From CAVPGP01 sp963704025 (GTDB taxonomy: Bacteria > Actinomycetota > Thermoleophilia > Gaiellales > Gaiellaceae), in NCBI GenBank assembly GCA_963704025.1, contig CAVPGP010000003.1:434001-498000 (forward strand): a stretch of DNA of 64,000 bases. Reading direction: 5' to 3'. Under the pieces are notes generated by a model. It saw nothing but the letters and a program-made list of their open reading frames with translations. It was not told the DNA's origin and did no database searches. Below are positions 59,501 to 64,000 of this stretch, piece after piece. A program made the position numbers and the translations under genes. How positions within the stretch are numbered: the first letter of the stretch is position 1; every line of letters begins with the position of its first letter.

Positions 59501-61117
59501 GCCGTTCTCGACGTTCAGGTGCCCTTCCGGCAGGACCGCGAGCAGCACCGTCCCGTTGTCGATGCACGCACCCGGGAAGCAAGGACGCTGCACCGTCACG
59601 GCCACGTGCCCCGTCGCGGACGCTTCGCCGTCGCCGATCGTGTAGTCGAATCCGTCGACGCCGACGAACCCGGCGGCGGAGGTGTACATGCACGTGGAGG
59701 CGCCGCACGTGGCCGAGCCGTGAGCCGGATCGGTGTGGCCGACGATCGTGAGCGGATCGCCGTCGACGTCGTTGTCGTTGCCGGTCGGGGACGCGTCGGT
59801 GGGGACGCCGGTGACCGCGGTCAACGTGTCGTCGAGCGCGACCGGCGCGGCATTCGCCCGCACCGTGACGTCGACGACCGCGCTCGAGGTCGCCTGGCCG
59901 TCGCTCGCGGTGTACCCGAAGCTGTCCGGGCCGAGGTAGCCGGCCGCCGGCGTGTACGTGCAGCTGACAGGCGTGCACTCGACCGTTCCGTGCGCGGCAC
60001 CGGTGTGATCGGACACGCTGAGCTGGTCCCCGTCCGGATCCGCGTCGTTGGCGAGCACCGAGACCTCGACCGGCCGGTCGTGCTTGGTCGAGGCGACGTC
60101 GTCGCTCGCCGCAGGAGGCTGGTTCGGCGTCACCGTCACGGTCACGGTGGCGGTGTCCGACTCGAGGCCGTCGCCGGCGGTGTACGAGAACGAGTCAGGG
60201 CCCGTGTAGAGGGGCGTTGGCGTGTACGTGCACCGCCCGGAGGGCGCGCAGGCCACGGTCCCGTGGACGGGGGCGGTCGCCGAGACGACGTGAAGCGCGT
60301 CCCCGTCCGGGTCGGTGTCGTTCGCGAGCACGTCCAGCGCCGCCGGCGCTCCCGTGTGGGCCGTCAGGATGTCGTCGACCGCATCCGGAGGTGTGTTCGA
60401 CGCCTTGACGGTCACGAAGACGAAGCCGGTGGCCGTGCTAGCGCCGTCGTCGACGGAGTAGGCGAACGTGTCCGAGCCCGTGAAGTCGGTGTTCGGGGTG
60501 TAGGTGCAGAGGCCGGCCGAGGTGCAGGCGACTGCGCCGTTCGACCCTTGCCCGAAGCCGGCGACGGAGAGCGGGTCGCCGTTCAGGTCGGTGTCGTTCG
60601 CCAGCACGTCGACCGTGCCCGGCGTGTTCACGAGGGTGACGAGCGCGTCCGTTTCGGGGCTCGGGGGGTTGTTCGGGACGCCCACCACGGTCACCTGGAC
60701 GGTGGCGGTCGCAGTGCCGCCGTTGCCGTCCGCTGCGGTGTAGGTGAACGAATCCGGGCCGAGATAGCCGGCGGCCGGCGTGTAGCTGCAGACGCCTGTG
60801 GCCCCGCAGGCCACGGACCCGTGAGCGGCGGCGCCGTGTCCGGCGACGGTCAGCGTGTCGCCGTCCGGGTCGCTGTCGTTCGCCAGCACGTTGACGGAGC
60901 CGAGCGTGTCGAGGCTGGTCTCCAGGGTGTCGTCCACGGCCTCGGGCGGGTTGTTCGCGCCCGCGACCAGGACGACCGTGGTCGCATTCGAGAACGGGGC
61001 CAATGGAGGCGCGGCGCCGAGGAGCCCTGCGGCCGCCGCACCGGGCGGGACGAGGAAGAGGACCACTGAGGCAAGTGCGGCGACCGCCGCGCGCTCCCCG
61101 ATGCGCAAACTTTCCAC
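56543..61117 (-). CDS. Large secreted protein with 11 cadherin-like (Ca-binding) repeats
   Basis: A 1,524-residue surface or secreted protein. Signal peptide about 1-30 (VVLFLVPPGAAAAG). Five tandem cadherin/VCBS-like repeats (about 55-520) each start N-x-P-P and carry DVLANDTDPDGD-type calcium loops and CTYTPxxGYxGPDSFxYTxxDG. A unique region of about 270 residues (about 520-790, GACIDNGTVLLAVLPEGHLNVENG) is followed by six more repeats and a C-terminal part (about 1330-1524) that reads as an Ig-like domain with Arg-rich end. No LPxTG, membrane anchor or SLH is seen. GTG 61117 follows AGGGGAGGG; GTG 61147 is an alternative. Confidence 0.85.
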   Translation of the reverse strand: MESLRIGERAAVAALASVVLFLVPPGAAAAGLLGAAPPLAPFSNATTVVLVAGANNPPEAVDDTLETSLDTLGSVNVLANDSDPDGDTLTVAGHGAAAHGSVACGATGVCSYTPAAGYLGPDSFTYTAADGNGGTATATVQVTVVGVPNNPPSPETDALVTLVNTPGTVDVLANDTDLNGDPLSVAGFGQGSNGAVACTSAGLCTYTPNTDFTGSDTFAYSVDDGASTATGFVFVTVKASNTPPDAVDDILTAHTGAPAALDVLANDTDPDGDALHVVSATAPVHGTVACAPSGRCTYTPTPLYTGPDSFSYTAGDGLESDTATVTVTVTPNQPPAASDDVASTKHDRPVEVSVLANDADPDGDQLSVSDHTGAAHGTVECTPVSCTYTPAAGYLGPDSFGYTASDGQATSSAVVDVTVRANAAPVALDDTLTAVTGVPTDASPTGNDNDVDGDPLTIVGHTDPAHGSATCGASTCMYTSAAGFVGVDGFDYTIGDGEASATGHVAVTVQRPCFPGACIDNGTVLLAVLPEGHLNVENGVGSKAGARPVGLHFLPTHNDATAPGCLCEGWGAADAGTGVTGYANVSTDGVQGITLESFTFTDSTAVSVVTIGGTLRVTQDYHPSAKTPELYEDTVTIENVSGQDLSDIRYRRVMDWDVEPTAFSEFVTIDAGNASELLFDGDNGFLTANPLGARTPILASGSFVDSGPADHGALFDFGFGALATGKSKTFNIFYGAAETEAAAKAAVNAVGAEVFSFGQPSTPDGPTLGTPNTFIFAFGNVGGTAIFTPNAVDDALTTNVGTPGTVDVLANDTDPNGDALTVASFTQGAHGTVACADAGMCTYTPAPGFEGTDAFTYTISDGHGGTDTAAVAVSVVQPNAAPTCVAPSFATLQDTPLDAQVSCADADGDALTYALVAGAAHGSVTVAADGRFTYTPAAGYAGPDSFDFRASDGRVDSATMTASITVTPANHVPHADDTDVATDQDAPVAVTLHATDADGDVLTYAIGTAPAHGSLSGDGASRTYTPDAGYSGADSFTFTASDATSTSNVATVSITVTHRNHPPHAQDATLATDEDTPVGVDLQAGDADGDPLGYTILSGPAHGTLLGAGATRTYLPDENYNGPDSLTFTASDGTLDSNVATVSFVVRPVNDRPVCADLALTVDHASPGDVAPSCSDVDGDPLAITLDSQATKGVASIVGGKLHYEPGATAVGADSFGYVAFDGNVESAPAAVAVTIRPASTPQNDPPVCIDSTASTTTTTPLNGSVHCTDADHDPLVYALVATAGHGTLTFDPDGTFRYVAADGYTGPESLAYTASDGRGGVADATVTITVVPTQDAAPPTCRFAYAGSNADGKRVVDAILRDRASGLASIRVTRAVNATVQLPTFAVGTRSRIVVHTIEIDSGKPNNVELEVKDVAGNTTICDPIVTTLTRPSKLRAGARSVQQTFVGVPNAESKLRLWNGRPGLTRVDVIVNGRQFMLGGLRPGARRFVDLARAMRPGRANTIVLRPHGPRGARATVFVADR

Positions 61118-61207
61118 CAGCCCTCCCCTTCGACGACGGCCGATCACGGCCGAGACTCGTACCGAATGGAACTAGACGTCCGTCTGACCCGCATCGCTCG
61201 GCCGGGG

Positions 61208-61213
61208 TAGATT
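61208..61213 (+). promoter_or_regulatory. TANNNT -10 element for the acyl-CoA dehydrogenase
   Basis: TAGATT ends six bases before ATG 61220. Confidence 0.5.
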
Positions 61214-61219
61214 TCGCGG

Positions 61220-62401
61220 ATGCCCGTCGATCCCCTTTCCGAGGAGCAGCGGGAGATCCGCGAGCTCGTGCGCACGCTCGCGCGCGAGCGGATCGCCCCC
61301 CGCGCGGCGGAGATCGACAAGTCGGCGGAGTTCCCCTGGGACGTCGTCGAGCTCTTCCGCGAGAACGAGCTCTTCGGGGTGATGTACGAGGAGGTCTACG
61401 GCGGCATCGGCGAGAGCTCGTTGATGACGCTCGTGACGATCGAGGAGCTCTCCAAGGTCTGCGCGACGAGCGGGCTGATCATCGCCGTCCAGGAGCTCGG
61501 GTCGCTCGGGATCAAGCTCGCGGGCTCGGGCGAGCAGAAGCGCCGCTTCCTGCCGAAGCTCGCCGCCGGCGAGTGGCTCGCGGCCTACGCGCTGACGGAG
61601 CCCGGCTCGGGCTCGGACTCGGCCGCGATGCGGACGACGGCGGTGCGCGACGGCGAGGAGTACATCCTGAACGGCGGCAAGCGCTTCATCACGAACGCCG
61701 GCGTCGCGCACGTCTATGTCGTCTTCGCAAAGACCGACCCGACCGCGGGGCACGGGGGGATCTCCGCGTTCGTCGTCACGGCCGACTCGCCCGGGTTCGA
61801 GGTCGGCAGGATCGAGCCGAAGATGGGCATCAAGGGCTCGACCACCGGCGAGGTGTTCTTCAACGGCTGCCGCATCCCGGCGGCGAACCTGCTCGGCGCG
61901 GAAGGCGAGGGCTTCCGGATCGCGATGAGGATCCTCGACCGCTCACGGCCCGGTATCGGCGCCCAGGGCCTCGGGCTCGCGCAGGGAGCGACGGACTACG
62001 CGCTCGAGTACGCCCGGAGCCGCGAGACGATGGGCAGGCCGATCGCCGAGCACCAGTTGATCTCGGGGATGCTCGCCGACATGGAGACGAAGTGCGAGGC
62101 GGCGCGCGGCCTGCTTTACAAGGTCGGCCAGCTGATCGACGAGGGCGCCGAGGGGCAGGAGCTGACGAAGCTCTCCGCCATGGCGAAGCTCTACTGCACC
62201 GACGTGGCGATGGACGTCACCACCGACGCGGTGCAAGTGCTCGGAGGCTACGGCTACATCTCCGAGTACCCGGTCGAGCGGATGATGCGCGACGCCAAGA
62301 TCACCCAGATCTACGAGGGCACGAACCAGATCCAGCGGCTCGTGATCGCCCGCGAGATGCTCAAGGAGAACCGCGCCTTCCTCCTCGCCGGTGTCGGCTG
62401 A
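61220..62401 (+). CDS. Acyl-CoA dehydrogenase
   Basis: A 393-residue flavoenzyme that introduces the 2,3-double bond in acyl-CoA. Family signatures: FGVMYEEVYGGIGESS, AYALTEPGSGSDSAAMRTTA, FITNAGVAHVYVVFA, GIKGSTTGEVFFNGCRIP, DRSRPGIGAQGLGLAQGATDYA and VQVLGGYGYISEYPVERMMRDAKITQIYEGTNQIQR, with the presumed catalytic base Glu366 in IYEGTN (short/branched-chain type). The chain-length preference is not determined. It needs an ETF partner, not in the window. The methyltransferase start overlaps its last 11 bases. Confidence 0.95.
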   Translation: MPVDPLSEEQREIRELVRTLARERIAPRAAEIDKSAEFPWDVVELFRENELFGVMYEEVYGGIGESSLMTLVTIEELSKVCATSGLIIAVQELGSLGIKLAGSGEQKRRFLPKLAAGEWLAAYALTEPGSGSDSAAMRTTAVRDGEEYILNGGKRFITNAGVAHVYVVFAKTDPTAGHGGISAFVVTADSPGFEVGRIEPKMGIKGSTTGEVFFNGCRIPAANLLGAEGEGFRIAMRILDRSRPGIGAQGLGLAQGATDYALEYARSRETMGRPIAEHQLISGMLADMETKCEAARGLLYKVGQLIDEGAEGQELTKLSAMAKLYCTDVAMDVTTDAVQVLGGYGYISEYPVERMMRDAKITQIYEGTNQIQRLVIAREMLKENRAFLLAGVG

Positions 62402-63113
62402 CTCCGACCCGGCGCGTAGCTTCGACCGCGCCGCGCTGGAGTACGAGCAGGGTCGGCCCGGCTGGCCCGAGGAGGCGCTTGAGCTCCTGCCGGTGCCGCG
62501 CGAGGCGACCGTGCTCGACCTCGCCGCCGGGACGGGGAAGCTGACGCGGGTGCTGGCGCGGCGATATGCGCGCGTGGTCGCCGTCGAGCCGCTCGAGCCC
62601 CTGCGCGAGATCCTCGACCACGTCGTTCCGGCCGCGGAGAGCTACGACGGCCGAGCCGAGGCGATCCCGCTGCCGGACGACGCCGTCGACGCGGTCTTCG
62701 TCGCGCAGGCTTTTCACTGGTTCGCGAACGACGACGCCGTGGCCGAGATCGGGCGCGTCCTGAAGCCGGACGGCGTGCTGGTCCTGCTCTGGAACGAGGC
62801 GCTCGAGCCGTCGCCGCTCCCGAAGGTGTACGCGCGCCGGCTCGGCGAGCTGCGCACGCTGGTCGAGTTCGCGCCCGCCGAGGAGACCGAGGGCGCGCTG
62901 CTGCGCGGCGGCTTCGAGCAGCCGCAGACGGCGAGCGTGGAGCACGAGCAGGTCTCCAGCCGCGACGACGTGCTGGCGTTCGCAGCGTCGGTGAGCTGGG
63001 TCGCGAGCCGGCCCGAGGCGGAACGCACCGAGGTGCTCGCCGAGCTGGCCGAGCTCCTTCCCGAGGGGGAGTACCGATTCCCGATTCGGGCAGACGTCAG
63101 CTGGACGCGTCGG
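62391..63113 (+). CDS. Class I SAM-dependent methyltransferase without a visible stop
   Basis: The recognisable protein (GTG 62391, about 241 residues) is a methyltransferase-11-type enzyme: FDRAALEYEQGRPGWPEEAL, the SAM site VLDLAAGTGKLTRVLARR, VAVEPLEPLREIL, AIPLPDDAVDAVFVAQAFHWF and IGRVLKPDGVLVLLWNE, ending near IRADVSWTRR. No stop follows: the frame stays open to the end of the window, reading opposite the HhH-GPD gene. The end given is where family similarity ceases, not a stop codon. A lost stop or indel near 63110 is likely. Substrate unknown. Confidence 0.78.
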
Positions 63114-63185
63114 GCGCGCGGCTCTGCGAGAGCGACGTTCACCTCACGTCGCCCGTGTCGGTGGCGCCTGCCGCTCCGGCCGGCG

Positions 63186-63734
63186 TCAGGACTTGCCGGC
63201 GCGCATCTTTGCCTTGTGCGCCCGCTTTTGCTCCTGATACCAGGCGAGCTTCTCGGCGGAGTCGACGTCGCCGAGCGTCGGGTGGCCCGGAACGAGCCCC
63301 TGCGCCTGCGGGACGCCGTACCGCTTCGCGAGCACGGAGCCGAGCGCGGTGATCTTCATCTGGCCGAAGCCGGGCAGCTCGCCGATGCGCCTGCGGAGGT
63401 CGTCCGCGTCCGCGGCCTCCGTCCACACGCGCTCCGCCTTGCCGCCGTACTCCTCGGCGACCAGCGCCGCCAGCTCGCGCACGCGCTCGGCCATCGCGCC
63501 GGGGAAGCGGTGGATCGCCGGGCGCTCCCGGAACGCGTCGTCGAGATCCATGGCAGCGAGCTTCTGCGGGTCGAGCGTCCCGACCCGCTGCTTGAGCACG
63601 AGCGGGCCGGAGAACGCCTTCTGCACCGGCACCTGCTGGTCGATCGCGAAGCCGATCAGCAGCGCCATCGGGTCCTGCGCGTTGAGGGCGTTCGCCTCGT
63701 CGGAGTCCGTGAACCAGAGCCGGTCGGGCGCCAT
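63186..63734 (-). CDS. HhH-GPD-type base excision DNA repair family protein
   Basis: A 182-residue protein of the actinobacterial HhH-GPD-like group. Family parts are DPMALLIGFAIDQQVPVQKAFSGPLVLKQRVG, ALVAEEYGGKAERVWTEAADADDLRRRIGELPGFGQMKITAL (the helix-hairpin-helix with LPGFG) and LAKRYGVPQAQGL. The catalytic Lys/Asp pair of classical glycosylases is not clear, so enzymatic activity is unproven. TATCCT on the minus strand lies exactly six bases before the ATG. Confidence 0.88.
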   Translation of the reverse strand: MAPDRLWFTDSDEANALNAQDPMALLIGFAIDQQVPVQKAFSGPLVLKQRVGTLDPQKLAAMDLDDAFRERPAIHRFPGAMAERVRELAALVAEEYGGKAERVWTEAADADDLRRRIGELPGFGQMKITALGSVLAKRYGVPQAQGLVPGHPTLGDVDSAEKLAWYQEQKRAHKAKMRAGKS

Positions 63735-63740
63735 GAGGAG

Positions 63741-63746
63741 AGGATA
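63741..63746 (-). promoter_or_regulatory. TANNNT -10 element for the HhH-GPD gene
   Basis: TATCCT (minus strand) ends six bases before ATG at 63734. Confidence 0.5.
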
Positions 63747-63771
63747 CGCCCCGTGAAGCGGCCCGAGTGCG

Positions 63772-64000
63772 CTAGATGCCGTCCGCGATGCGGCCGGCGA
63801 CGGCGGCCACGGTCAGGTTCGTGTTCGAGCGCGGGGCTCCGGGACGAACGAGGCATCGGCGACGTAGAGGTTCTCGAACCCGCGCACGCGCCCGTCCGCC
63901 TCGGCGACCGCACCGAGGGCGCAGGTCCCGAACGGGTGGAAGAAGCCGCGCGCGTTCGCGCGGACGTGGTCGAGGGGGGCGACCTCGGGACCCGGACGGA
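63772..64000 (-). pseudogene. GMC oxidoreductase, C-terminal fragment with a frame change
   Basis: Only the last part of a glucose-methanol-choline family flavoprotein is in the window. The catalytic-region motif NARGFFHPFGTCALG and ENLYVADASFVPE are read in one frame. The closing PRSNTNLTVAAVAGRIADGI (normally P-x-I-P-x-x-N-T-N) is in the next frame, ending at the TAG at 63772-63774. The change, +1 or -2 bases at about 63835, removes the expected Ile codon. It is either a sequencing indel or a disabled gene. It continues beyond the right edge. Confidence 0.75.

Noticed and set aside
56588..61069. Very long plus-strand open frame (about 1,490 codons) opposite the surface-protein gene
   Set aside because: The product is Arg/Val/Gly-rich with no family motif and mirrors the repeat structure of the minus-strand gene. 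It is an antisense shadow in GC-rich DNA.

Overview
The window is GC-rich, densely packed chromosomal DNA from a high-GC actinobacterium. Thermoleophilia (Gaiellales/Solirubrobacterales-like) is my best inference, not a proven placement. The arguments are the core order L25, pth, mfd, PPIase, mazG, eno, pyk, divIC, DUF501; a CysO/CysM/Mec cysteine module as in mycobacteria; a GAAC-N4-GTTC type LexA box; and heavy use of GTG starts with 1- or 4-base stop/start overlaps. I found no rRNA, tRNA, CRISPR array, transposase or phage gene, and no gap over 300 bases without a gene.

Layout. 0-14 kb is a housekeeping block: L25, peptidyl-tRNA hydrolase, NlpC/P60 hydrolase, an ABC exporter, Mfd, a PrsA-like lipoprotein, MazG, enolase, pyruvate kinase, DivIC, DUF501, small proteins and an HTH-receiver fusion. 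14-21 kb holds a PAP2 phosphatase, small membrane proteins and a large GAF/SpoIIE phosphatase. These are followed by two adjacent genes (spermidine-synthase-like, GDPD) broken by about ten frame changes. 20.6-23.4 kb is an envelope/redox operon: L,D-transpeptidase, TlpA, CcmH, CcdA. 23.3-31.8 kb is mixed: DUF309, a receiver-like protein, 7Fe ferredoxin, a histone-H1-like repeat protein, VOC and FAD proteins, a NarL-type two-component pair split by a 168-bp palindrome, an SOS-controlled radical SAM protein, an MBL hydrolase and a CorC-like protein. 31.8-43.4 kb starts with a YtrA-type GntR/ABC unit, then a pentose (probably xylose-like) uptake and catabolism cluster: two binding proteins, ATPase, permease, TIM-barrel isomerase, HAD, xylulokinase-like kinase and a Gfo/Idh dehydrogenase. 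43.5-49 kb (mostly minus) has a GlcD-like oxidase, a blue-copper protein and a sulfur-carrier cysteine pathway (rhodanese-ThiF, CysO, CysM, Mec). 49-56.5 kb has a TPR protein, the primary sigma factor, an autoregulated-looking RHH protein, an M20 peptidase, acetamidase, an amidohydrolase and the DUF2182/DUF1326 pair. 56.5-64 kb has a 1,524-residue cadherin-like surface protein, acyl-CoA dehydrogenase, a methyltransferase without a visible stop, an HhH-GPD repair protein and the end of a frameshifted GMC oxidoreductase.

Expression signals. A recurring pattern is a TANNNT hexamer followed by exactly six bases and then the start codon (for example 10561, 12402, 13466, 23759, 29500, 31855, 51519 and 61220). 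This is the expected signature of leaderless transcripts. The other genes I could judge have a Shine-Dalgarno motif (34098, 35232, 24502, 45430) or are translationally coupled. Several perfect palindromes lie between genes, at 4093, 36370, 43436, 43509, 45799 and 51245.
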